DNA of 64,000 nt from Gemmatimonas sp. GTDB taxonomy: Bacteria > Gemmatimonadota > Gemmatimonadetes > Gemmatimonadales > Gemmatimonadaceae. The stretch is from NCBI GenBank assembly GCA_025361705.1, contig JANYJW010000049.1:62001-126000 (forward strand), given 5' to 3'. The translations under genes were made by a program, and so were the position numbers. Every line of letters begins with the position of its first letter. Position 1 is the first letter of the stretch. Shown in pieces: positions 35,581 to 42,455 of this stretch. The notes under the pieces are model-generated. The model ran no database searches. It saw only the letters and a list, made by a program, of their open reading frames with translations, and was not told the DNA's origin.

Positions 35581-36585
35581 GTGGCGCGGCTGCTCCTCGA
35601 GCGCGCACTCGAGAAGGCGGCGCCGCTGCTCGTCGCGCTGGCCGACGATACGGCGGGGACCATTGGCAACGAGGAGGTGCACGATCTTCGCGTCGCCCTT
35701 CGGCGTCTGCGCAGCTGGCTGCGCGCCGCGCGCGACCTCCTGCAAGACGACATCTCACGTCGCGAGCTCGCGGCGCTGCGGCGCCTCGCGCGCCACGCCG
35801 GCGCCGCGCGCGACGCGCAGGTGCAGTGGCACTGGCTCACCGCGCCCGGGGAGCCGTTCAGCGCGCCAGCCGCGCGCGCCGCGCACTGGCTCGCCGCCGC
35901 GCGCCACGCCGAGTACGCCGCCGCACGCGAGCGCCTGCAGCGCCGCGCCGCAGACCGCTGGCCAGCGCTCGCCACGTCGCTCGCTGCGGCGCTCGCACCG
36001 CAGGTGGATGGCGCGGCCCCGCCGCCCAATACAGTGCCCGGTGAATCGCTGGCCGAGCACCTCGCCCCCGTGCTCGCGCGGCACCTCGCGTCGGCGCGCA
36101 GCGCCCTCGACGACATCGAGCACCGCACGCAGGTAGCGGCCATCCACCGGGCCCGCATCCAGGTCAAGCGCCTGCGCTATCTGGTGGAGGCGGTCGGCGC
36201 GCCGTCGCGGCACGTGACGAGTGCCGTGCGGCACCTGCGCGCGCTGCAGGACACCCTGGGCGACCTGCACGACGCCCACGTGATGGAGCGTCAGGTGGCG
36301 CCGCTGCTCGTGGGCGACCGACGGCGTGATGGCCGTGTGGCCGGACGCCCCGCGTTGCGCGACCTGCGCGCGCTGCGTGCCGTGCTGCACCGCCGCGAAC
36401 TGGCCGCGTTCCGACATTCCCTCGATCTGGCCGCTGGTTCTGCCGCCGCACTCTGGCGCGCGCCGGCCGCGGTGGCGCGCACCCTGTTGCGGGGACCGCC
36501 CGCTGCCCAAGTTGCAACCCGGCCCGCGGATGCACCGCGCGCCATCGTCCCGCCCAATCATGCGCCTCCTGATCGTCGAGGATGA
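35581..36585 (+). CDS. CHAD-domain protein
   Basis: A 334-residue all-helical protein with the conserved-histidine CHAD fold: the first repeat has EEVHDLRVALRRLRSWLRAARDLL, and the second has IHRARIQVKRLRYLVEAVG with DLHDAHVMERQV. CHAD domains bind polyphosphate granules and often lie next to CYTH proteins; a CYTH gene is present at 45111 but 9 kb away. GTG 35581 is the first normal start after the tricorn stop; an in-frame CTG at 35503 overlaps that stop. Its 3' end overlaps the response regulator by 26 nt. Confidence 0.85.
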   Translation: MARLLLERALEKAAPLLVALADDTAGTIGNEEVHDLRVALRRLRSWLRAARDLLQDDISRRELAALRRLARHAGAARDAQVQWHWLTAPGEPFSAPAARAAHWLAAARHAEYAAARERLQRRAADRWPALATSLAAALAPQVDGAAPPPNTVPGESLAEHLAPVLARHLASARSALDDIEHRTQVAAIHRARIQVKRLRYLVEAVGAPSRHVTSAVRHLRALQDTLGDLHDAHVMERQVAPLLVGDRRRDGRVAGRPALRDLRALRAVLHRRELAAFRHSLDLAAGSAAALWRAPAAVARTLLRGPPAAQVATRPADAPRAIVPPNHAPPDRRG

Positions 36586-37264
36586 TCGACAACTGCGGCA
36601 GTCCGTCGCGCGCGGCCTGCGCGAGGATTCGTACGCCGTCGACCAGGCCAGCGATGGCCAGCAGGCACTCGACATGGCCGCCGCGCACGAATACGACGCC
36701 ATCGTGCTCGACATCCTGCTGCCGGGCATCGACGGCATCGAGGTGTGCCGCCTGCTGCGCGCTTGCGGCGGCACCACGCCTATCCTGATGCTCACCGCGC
36801 TCGACGCGGTGGAGCAGCGCATTGCCGGGCTCGATGCCGGCGCCGACGACTATCTCACCAAACCCTTTGACTTTGGCGAGCTGCAGGCGCGGCTGCGCGC
36901 GCTCACGCGGCGGCGCGGCGAGGTGGTGGCTCCCGACCTCGTGGTCGGTGACCTGGTGGTCGACACGCGGCGCCACGCGGCGCGGCGCGGCGCGCGCGAT
37001 ATTGCGCTCACCGCCAAGGAGTTCGCCTTTCTGCTGCACCTCGCCCGCAACGCGGGGCGCGTGGTGAGCAAGGCCGAGCTGATGGCACACGTCTGGGACG
37101 ACAGCCGCGAGTCGTGGTCCAACATCATCGATGTGTACGCGAGCCGCGTCCGCCGCAAGGTGGACGACGGCGAGGCCGTGGCGCTCTTCTCGACGCATCG
37201 CGGCGCCGGGTATTTGCTCGACGTGCCGCGCGGCACGCCGCCCGCCGTGCGCCGCAAGGGCTGA
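36560..37264 (+). CDS. OmpR-family response regulator
   Basis: A 234-residue DNA-binding regulator. The receiver has E7-D8-D9, phosphoacceptor D51 (IVLDILLPGIDG) and the K of LTKPFDFGEL. The C-terminal winged helix shows LTAKEFAFLLHLARNAGRVVSKAELMAHVW and a recognition helix in NIIDVYASRVRRKVD. It is followed after 4 nt by its likely partner kinase. The ATG lies 26 nt inside the end of the CHAD gene, so the three genes form one unit. Confidence 0.95.
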   Translation: MRLLIVEDDRQLRQSVARGLREDSYAVDQASDGQQALDMAAAHEYDAIVLDILLPGIDGIEVCRLLRACGGTTPILMLTALDAVEQRIAGLDAGADDYLTKPFDFGELQARLRALTRRRGEVVAPDLVVGDLVVDTRRHAARRGARDIALTAKEFAFLLHLARNAGRVVSKAELMAHVWDDSRESWSNIIDVYASRVRRKVDDGEAVALFSTHRGAGYLLDVPRGTPPAVRRKG

Positions 37265-37268
37265 CCGC

Positions 37269-38720
37269 GTGCGCCTGTGGCCGGCATCGCTCCGCGCGCG
37301 CCTCACCCTCTGGTTCACGCTCGTCCTCGGCGCGCCGCTCGTCGCCTTTGCGTTCGGTGCGTACGGCATCTTCGCGCGCACACTGCTCGATCGCACCGAC
37401 CAGTTCGTCAGCGAGGCGCTCGACGCGTTTGCGCGTGAACTCTCCGCTGAGCGACGCGTGCTGCCGAGCACCACGGTGGCAGTACAGAAGACGGTGGAGG
37501 AGATGCGCTTCCGCGAGCTGCAGGTGATCATCCTTGATTCCGCGGGTGCCATCCTCGCGCGCGGCGAAGACACGCCCCCGCTGGGCGAGTCGCGCCCGCC
37601 GCTCGACGCCGTGCGCCTCGTCGCTGCATTGCGTGCCGCAGCGTCGCAGGCCGGGATGCTCACGCTGCCCGATGCCGGCGGCGGCTATCGCATTCACACG
37701 CGCCCTTATGTGCTCGATGGGACGCCCCTGCGCCTCACGGCGGCGTATCCGCTGCATGATGTCGAGGTCGTGCTCGACCGCATCCGGCGCATCTTCCTGG
37801 TGGTCATTCCGCTGCTGCTCGCCGCGGCCTCCGCCGGCGGCTGGTTTCTGGCGCGCCGCAGCCTGTCACCGGTGGCCGCGATGGCGGCGCGCGCGTCGAT
37901 CATCGGGGCGTCCACGCTGCACGAGCGACTCCCCGTGCCGGTGCCCGGCGACGAACTGGGCGGGCTGGCCACGGTCATCAACGGCCTGCTCGACCGCCTC
38001 GAGCGGGCCTTTGCCCAGCAGCGGCGATTCATGGCGGACGCATCGCACGAACTGCGCACGCCCACTGCCATCCTGCGCACGGAGGCCGACGTCACGCTGT
38101 CGCGCAGCGGACGCACCGAAGACGAATATCGCGCATCAGTCGGCGTCATTCGCGACGCGGCCCGGCGCCTGACGCGCATCGTCGAAGACCTCTTCCTGCT
38201 GGCGCGCGCCGACGCGGGACAGGTGGTTGTGCGCCTGGACCGGTGCCATCTCGAAGACGTGGTGCATGACGCCGTCCGCGCCATTCGCCCGCTGGCCGAT
38301 CAGCGCGGCGTGCATGTGGAGCTGCACGGCATCGCCGAGGCGCCGGTGCGCGGCGACACTGACCTGCTGGGCCGCCTCGTGCTCAATCTCCTCGACAACG
38401 CGGTGAAGTACTCGCCGGCCGGCGGCACCGTCGCCGTACATCTGGCATTCATCGACGGCGCCTGGACGGCCAGCGTCAGCGACGAGGGACCCGGCATTCC
38501 GCCCGATGCGCACAAGCGCGTCTTCGAGCGCTTCTTTCGCGTCGACTCGGCACGGTCGCGCGTCGAGCAGTCGGTGAGCAGCGGCGCCGGACTCGGACTC
38601 GCCATCGCGCGGCGCATCGCCGAGGCGCATGGGGGCTCGCTCGTGCTCTCCGCATCTGCCCCCGGCCGCACCGTATTTCGCGCGACGATCCCGAGCGACG
38701 CCGCCACGGAGGAGCCGTGA
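37269..38720 (+). CDS. Sensor histidine kinase (OmpR-partner type)
   Basis: A 483-residue kinase with two membrane spans (about 13-34 and 174-196) enclosing a sensor domain of about 140 residues, then HAMP (SLSPVAAMAARA), a HisKA domain with H260 (SHELRTPTAIL) and the ATP-binding domain (NLLDNAVKYSP, DEGPGIPP, GAGLGLAIARRI). It starts with GTG 4 nt after the regulator. The signal is unknown. The CHAD neighbour suggests, without proving, a link to phosphate or polyphosphate status. Confidence 0.94.
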   Translation: MRLWPASLRARLTLWFTLVLGAPLVAFAFGAYGIFARTLLDRTDQFVSEALDAFARELSAERRVLPSTTVAVQKTVEEMRFRELQVIILDSAGAILARGEDTPPLGESRPPLDAVRLVAALRAAASQAGMLTLPDAGGGYRIHTRPYVLDGTPLRLTAAYPLHDVEVVLDRIRRIFLVVIPLLLAAASAGGWFLARRSLSPVAAMAARASIIGASTLHERLPVPVPGDELGGLATVINGLLDRLERAFAQQRRFMADASHELRTPTAILRTEADVTLSRSGRTEDEYRASVGVIRDAARRLTRIVEDLFLLARADAGQVVVRLDRCHLEDVVHDAVRAIRPLADQRGVHVELHGIAEAPVRGDTDLLGRLVLNLLDNAVKYSPAGGTVAVHLAFIDGAWTASVSDEGPGIPPDAHKRVFERFFRVDSARSRVEQSVSSGAGLGLAIARRIAEAHGGSLVLSASAPGRTVFRATIPSDAATEEP

Positions 38721-38766
38721 CCGCGCCGCCGCGCGAGCCGTGCATCACCAACCTGGAGTGCCCCGA

Positions 38767-38988
38767 ATGACAGACGATGTGCGATTCGTGCTGCTCGCCA
38801 CGTTCGCCACGGGCTTTGATGCCGATGTGGCGCGGGCTGCGCTCGAGGCCGAGGGCGTGCCGGTGCTCGTCAAGGGACAGCACGTGGGCATGTTCGGCGC
38901 CGGATTTCAGGGTGCGATGATGGGTGGGGTGGAGTTGCACGTGCCGTCGCCGGAGCTCGCCCGCGCCAGGGAATTGCTGGAGGAGTAG
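38767..38988 (+). CDS. DUF2007-type small protein
   Basis: A 73-residue protein matching the DUF2007 (putative signal-transducing) pattern: a ferredoxin-like half fold with ADVARAALEAEGVPVLVKGQ and a C-terminal VELHVPSPELARARELLEE. Function is unknown in the family. GGAG lies 8 nt before the ATG. It follows the kinase after 46 nt and precedes an 11-bp tandem repeat. Confidence 0.8.
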   Translation: MTDDVRFVLLATFATGFDADVARAALEAEGVPVLVKGQHVGMFGAGFQGAMMGGVELHVPSPELARARELLEE

Positions 38989-39017
38989 CACGCGCGGCAA
39001 CCCCGGTCGACGCCCAT

Positions 39018-39072
39018 AAAGCGCTCAGAAAGCGCTCAGAAAGCGCCCAGAAAGCGCTCAGAAAGCGCTCAG
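39018..39072. repeat. Five tandem 11-bp repeats AAAGCGCTCAG
   Basis: Five uninterrupted copies of an 11-mer; only the third differs (GCGCCC for GCGCTC). Each exact copy contains the palindrome AGCGCT, so palindromic cores recur about once per helical turn. The array lies between the DUF2007 gene and the promoter of the next gene, about 38 nt before the putative -10. Confidence 0.95.
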
Positions 39073-39109
39073 TGCGGCGGTCGTGCTTTCCCCGCCGGCT
39101 GCACCTCGT

Positions 39110-39115
39110 CATCTT
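39110..39115 (+). promoter_or_regulatory. Putative -10 hexamer of the sulfite-oxidase-fold gene
   Basis: CATCTT lies 6 nt before the ATG at 39122, with no ribosome site. It is one mismatch from the TANNTT pattern of other unit starts in this window. Confidence 0.3.
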
Positions 39116-39121
39116 TGCTGG

Positions 39122-39631
39122 ATGCCTGCCACACTTCGACCACTCGTCGCGATCGCCGCATTGGCAATCGCGGCTACCGCCCTGCACGCGCAGGGCCCCA
39201 CGCTGCGCGTCGAACGCGACGGCCGCGCGCCGGTGACGCTCACGCTTGACGCGCTGCGCCACCTGCAGACGGACTCCGTCAGCTTGTCGTCGCATGGCGC
39301 GCCTGCCGTGCGCTATCGCGCCGTCAATTTGCTGGACGTCATGGCCGCCGCCGGCTCACCGATCGATTCGCTGCGGCTGGGGCACGCCGGGTGGATCGTC
39401 GCAGGCATCGCCAGCGACGGCTACGTGGCCGTCTTCTCCGCGGGCGAGCTCGATCCCAAGCTCGGCCCGTCGCGCGTCTGGGTCGCGTTCGCTCGCGACG
39501 GCGCGCCGCTCGAGGCCAATGAGGCCCCTTTCCACCTCGTCATCCCCACCGACTTGCACGGCAGTCGCAGCGCGCGACAGGTCGTCACGCTGCGCATCCT
39601 CGATGCGCTGCAGAGGCGCCCCGCGCCCTGA
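39122..39631 (+). CDS. Exported sulfite-oxidase-fold (molybdopterin-binding-like) protein
   Basis: A 169-residue secreted protein with signal peptide (cleavage near LHA-QG). The mature part resembles the minimal oxidoreductase molybdopterin-binding domain: TLDALRHLQ, then VRYRAVNLLDVMAAAG, DGYVAVFSAGEL and APFHLVIPTDLHGSRSARQVV. The Mo-ligand cysteine of true sulfite oxidases is absent; no Cys occurs in the mature chain. It is therefore probably not a redox enzyme and may be a binding protein. The start is set by the signal peptide. It overlaps the GNAT gene by one base (TGATG). Confidence 0.72.
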   Translation: MPATLRPLVAIAALAIAATALHAQGPTLRVERDGRAPVTLTLDALRHLQTDSVSLSSHGAPAVRYRAVNLLDVMAAAGSPIDSLRLGHAGWIVAGIASDGYVAVFSAGELDPKLGPSRVWVAFARDGAPLEANEAPFHLVIPTDLHGSRSARQVVTLRILDALQRRPAP

Positions 39632-40170
39632 TGCGCACCCTGCCCACGCTCGCGACGGAACGGCTCGTCCTGCGCCCCTTCCTGCTGAGCGATGCCGCCA
39701 TCGTCCAGCAGCTGGCCGGCAATCGGGACGTGGCCGACACGACGCTGTCCGTGCCGCATCCCTATGCGGACGGCATGGCCGAGTCATGGATTGCCGCGCA
39801 TCAGGGTGCGTGGACCCGGCACGAGGAAGCGACGCTCGCCATCACTGAGCGCGACGCCGGCCTGGTGGGCGCGATCACCCTGCGCATCGAACTGCCACAG
39901 CGCCGCGCCGAGCTTGGCTACTGGGTGGGCGCACCGTTCTGGGGGCAGGGGTACGCGTCGGAGGCCGCGCGGGCAATGATCGCCTTTGGCTTTGGCAAGC
40001 TGTCGCTGCAGCGCATCTACGCCCATCACATGGTGCGCAACCCGGCCTCGGGCCGCGTCATGGCCAAGGCCGGAATGACGCACGAGGGCACCCTGCGCCG
40101 CCACTTCTACCGGTGGGGCATCCCCGAGGATGTCGCCATCTGGGGCATCCTCGCCGACGGCACGCCCTGA
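39631..40170 (+). CDS. GNAT acetyltransferase, RimJ/RimL-like
   Basis: A 179-residue GNAT-fold enzyme of the ribosomal-protein N-acetyltransferase-like group. It shows LATERLVLRPFLLSD at the N-terminus, ELGYWVGAPFWGQGYASEAARAMIAFGF (acetyl-CoA loop QGYASEA), and HHMVRNPASGRVMAKAGMTHEGTLRRHF. Substrates of this group range from ribosomal proteins to small molecules and cannot be inferred. It is coupled to the preceding gene. Confidence 0.92.
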   Translation: MRTLPTLATERLVLRPFLLSDAAIVQQLAGNRDVADTTLSVPHPYADGMAESWIAAHQGAWTRHEEATLAITERDAGLVGAITLRIELPQRRAELGYWVGAPFWGQGYASEAARAMIAFGFGKLSLQRIYAHHMVRNPASGRVMAKAGMTHEGTLRRHFYRWGIPEDVAIWGILADGTP

Positions 40171-40252
40171 GCGGCCAGGCCGCCCCGGCGCCCCCCGGCA
40201 TTCCCGACGCGAATTGTGGCCCGCCCGCTGGCAACAACCCGCAACGCCCGCA

Positions 40253-40258
40253 TAGCTT
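40253..40258 (+). promoter_or_regulatory. Putative -10 hexamer of the PP2C gene
   Basis: TAGCTT lies 38 nt before the ATG at 40297, with TGGCAA (40229-40234) 18 nt upstream as a weak -35. Unlike the leaderless candidates, this gene also has a strong Shine-Dalgarno (GGAGGA, 40288-40293). Confidence 0.4.
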
Positions 40259-40296
40259 TTCCCGAGCAGTGTCCGTCATCGCCCCCCGGAGGACAC

Positions 40297-41175
40297 ATGG
40301 TGTACATCCAGGAATCCCCCAGCGGCGGCATCCCGCGCAAGCCGCGTGATTCCGAGCTCGACGTCTTTGGCGTCACGAACGTGGGCAAAGTGCGCAAGGA
40401 GAATCAGGACCATTTCCTGATCGCCTCGCTGCATAAGCACCTCGCCGTGCACCACACGAGCATTCCGGTCGACAGCCTGCGCTCCGAGGAAACCGACCGC
40501 CTCGCCTTCCTCGCCATGGTCGCGGACGGCGTGGGCGGCAGCGCCGGCGGCGAGGAGGCGAGCCGCTTCGCCCTCGACGCCATTGCGGCGTACATCTCGC
40601 GGTCGATGCATTGCTACTACTCGGCCGACCCCAACGATGACGCCGAGTTCGTGCACGTGCTGCAGGAGGGCGCCATGCGCGTGCACGCGAGCATGAACCA
40701 GCGCGCCGCTGCGGTGGACCGCGCCGGCATGGCCACGACGCTGACGGCTTTCCTGGGCGTCTGGCCGCGTGCGTACATCCTGCAGGTCGGTGACAGCCGC
40801 TACTACACGCTGCGCAACGGCGTCCTGCACCAGATGTCGCGCGACCAGACGGTCGCCGAGGATCTTATTGCCGCCGGCGTCATCCGGCGGTCCGACCCTG
40901 GGCACGAGCGCTGGCGGCACGTCCTGTCGAGCGCCATCGGCGGCCCCGAGGCATCGCCGGTGATCACTGCGATCGAGAACGACTGGGGCCACGTGCACCT
41001 GTTGTGCAGCGACGGCCTCACCAAGCACGTCAGCGACGAGCAGATCGCAGACCGGTTGCGCACGATGACCACGTCGCACGAGGCGTGCCAGGCGCTGCTG
41101 CAAGACGCGCTCGACGGCGGCGGCACCGACAACATCACCATCGTGGTCGGGCGCGCCATGCAGGGCCCGGCATAG
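40297..41175 (+). CDS. PP2C-family (PPM) protein phosphatase
   Basis: A 292-residue metal-dependent Ser/Thr phosphatase. The family motifs are in order: KVRKENQDHF, MVADGVGGSAGGEEAS with the metal Asp, GMATTLTAFLG, LQVGDSRYYTLRNG, LLCSDGLTKHV, and GGTDNITIVV. It is likely cytoplasmic and would reverse Hanks-type kinase phosphorylation, but no such kinase gene is adjacent. GGAGGACAC before the ATG fixes the start. Confidence 0.94.
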   Translation: MVYIQESPSGGIPRKPRDSELDVFGVTNVGKVRKENQDHFLIASLHKHLAVHHTSIPVDSLRSEETDRLAFLAMVADGVGGSAGGEEASRFALDAIAAYISRSMHCYYSADPNDDAEFVHVLQEGAMRVHASMNQRAAAVDRAGMATTLTAFLGVWPRAYILQVGDSRYYTLRNGVLHQMSRDQTVAEDLIAAGVIRRSDPGHERWRHVLSSAIGGPEASPVITAIENDWGHVHLLCSDGLTKHVSDEQIADRLRTMTTSHEACQALLQDALDGGGTDNITIVVGRAMQGPA

Positions 41176-41209
41176 CGTGCCCCACGCTCGCCAACGCACG
41201 GCCCTCCCT

Positions 41210-41215
41210 TATCTT
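41210..41215 (+). promoter_or_regulatory. Putative -10 hexamer of lgt
   Basis: TATCTT lies 5 nt before the ATG at 41221 in a GC-rich gap, and no Shine-Dalgarno is present. Transcription would start at about the A of the ATG, so the lgt mRNA would be leaderless. Confidence 0.45.
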
Positions 41216-41220
41216 TCGGC

Positions 41221-42075
41221 ATGATACCTGACGCCGGCACGCACATCGTCGTGCAGCCATTCGAGCTGCACCTGGGCCCGCTGACCCTTACGGGCTTTGG
41301 CATCGCGATGCTGCTCGCCTTCCTCGTGGCGCAGTACATCGGCCAGGTGGAACTCGACCGACGCGGCCACGATTCCGAGGTGATGGGCGACGTGCTTGTG
41401 GGCGCCGTGGTCGGCGGCCTGCTGGGCGCCAAGATCTACTACGCCATCCTCTACCACGATCCCCGCGCACTGCTGCACACGGCGGGCTTTGTGTTCTGGG
41501 GAGGGCTCATCGGCGGCATCATCGCCACGGCCGCGGTCATTCGGTGGCGCGGCCTGCCGTTTACGCGCATCAGTGACGTCACGGCGGCGGGCCTCGCCGC
41601 GGCGTATGCCATCGGGCGTACGGGCTGCTGGGCGGTCGGCGACGATTACGGCCGTCCATGGGATTCGCGCTGGGCGGTCGCCTTTCCCAACGGCTACCCG
41701 CCGTCGACGGTGCAGAACCTCATCGAGCAGTTTGGCATCACGAACCTCGCGGGCCGGCCGCCACTCGAAGTCGTCGCCGTCCACCCGACGCAGCTCTACG
41801 AAGTCGCGATGGGCCTGATGATGTTCTGGGTCCTGTGGAAGCTCCGCGACCACAAGCACGCCGAGGGATGGCTGTTCGGCCTCTACTGCGCCATGGCGGG
41901 GGTCGAACGCTTCATCGTCGAGTTCTTCCGCGCCAAGGACGACCGTTTCGTGGGCCCGCTTACCATGGCGCAGACCATCGCCATCGTCTTTGCCATTGGC
42001 GGCATCGTGTGGATGCAGGCGCGGCGCAACACCGGCGACGGTCGGCCGGGAATTTACGCGAAGGCCGGCGGCTAG
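41221..42075 (+). CDS. lgt: Prolipoprotein diacylglyceryl transferase Lgt
   Basis: A 284-residue inner-membrane enzyme that attaches diacylglycerol to the lipobox cysteine of prolipoproteins. About seven membrane helices are visible, with the signature GRTGCWAVGDDYGRPWDSRW and the HPTQLYE motif; AGVERFIVEFFRAKDDRF corresponds to the conserved late region. The lipoproteins encoded nearby (SusD, RCC1, SCO1) are natural substrates. Its TAG shares a CTAG with the TAG of convergent acpS. Confidence 0.96.
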   Translation: MIPDAGTHIVVQPFELHLGPLTLTGFGIAMLLAFLVAQYIGQVELDRRGHDSEVMGDVLVGAVVGGLLGAKIYYAILYHDPRALLHTAGFVFWGGLIGGIIATAAVIRWRGLPFTRISDVTAAGLAAAYAIGRTGCWAVGDDYGRPWDSRWAVAFPNGYPPSTVQNLIEQFGITNLAGRPPLEVVAVHPTQLYEVAMGLMMFWVLWKLRDHKHAEGWLFGLYCAMAGVERFIVEFFRAKDDRFVGPLTMAQTIAIVFAIGGIVWMQARRNTGDGRPGIYAKAGG

Positions 42076-42455
42076 TCCGCTTCCAGGACCACCACGGCCC
42101 CCGCCGTGGTGTCGGTATGCGAGAGCGTCAGCCAGTGCCGACGGACGCCAAGCACTTCCGCGCGCTGCTGGGCGCGTCCGTGCAGCACGAGTTCCGGCGC
42201 ATGACCGGGCCGCGACACGACCTCGATGTCCTTCCATCCGATCAGCCGCGCACTCTCGCTCCCGGCGAGCGCCTTGAACGCTGCCTCCTTGGCCGCGAGG
42301 CGGGCCGCAAGGTGCATGGCCGGCCGCGCACGCGCCGTGGCGTAGGCCACCTCGCGCTCCACGAAGAGCCGCGCCAGCGCCCGGTCGCCCTTGCCGTGCA
42401 GCAGGCGCTCGACGCGCGCAATCTCCACCAGATCGAACCCAAGGCCGACAATCAT
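42072..42455 (-). CDS. acpS: Holo-[acyl-carrier-protein] synthase AcpS
   Basis: A 127-residue phosphopantetheinyl transferase that activates acyl carrier protein. It has GLGFDLVEIARVERLL with the metal Asp and RLAAKEAAFKAL with the metal Glu and catalytic Lys. The ATG at 42455 is preceded by GGGGGCGAG and overlaps the stop of the M14 peptidase gene (ATGA). It is the last gene of a minus-strand run and converges on lgt, the two stops overlapping by 4 nt. Confidence 0.95.
   Translation of the reverse strand: MIVGLGFDLVEIARVERLLHGKGDRALARLFVEREVAYATARARPAMHLAARLAAKEAAFKALAGSESARLIGWKDIEVVSRPGHAPELVLHGRAQQRAEVLGVRRHWLTLSHTDTTAGAVVVLEAD

Noticed and set aside
40171-40183. Terminator after the GNAT gene
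   Set aside because: Only a 5-bp stem (GCGGC/GCCGC) with a 3-nt loop and no T-run; such short GC palindromes are expected by chance in this sequence.
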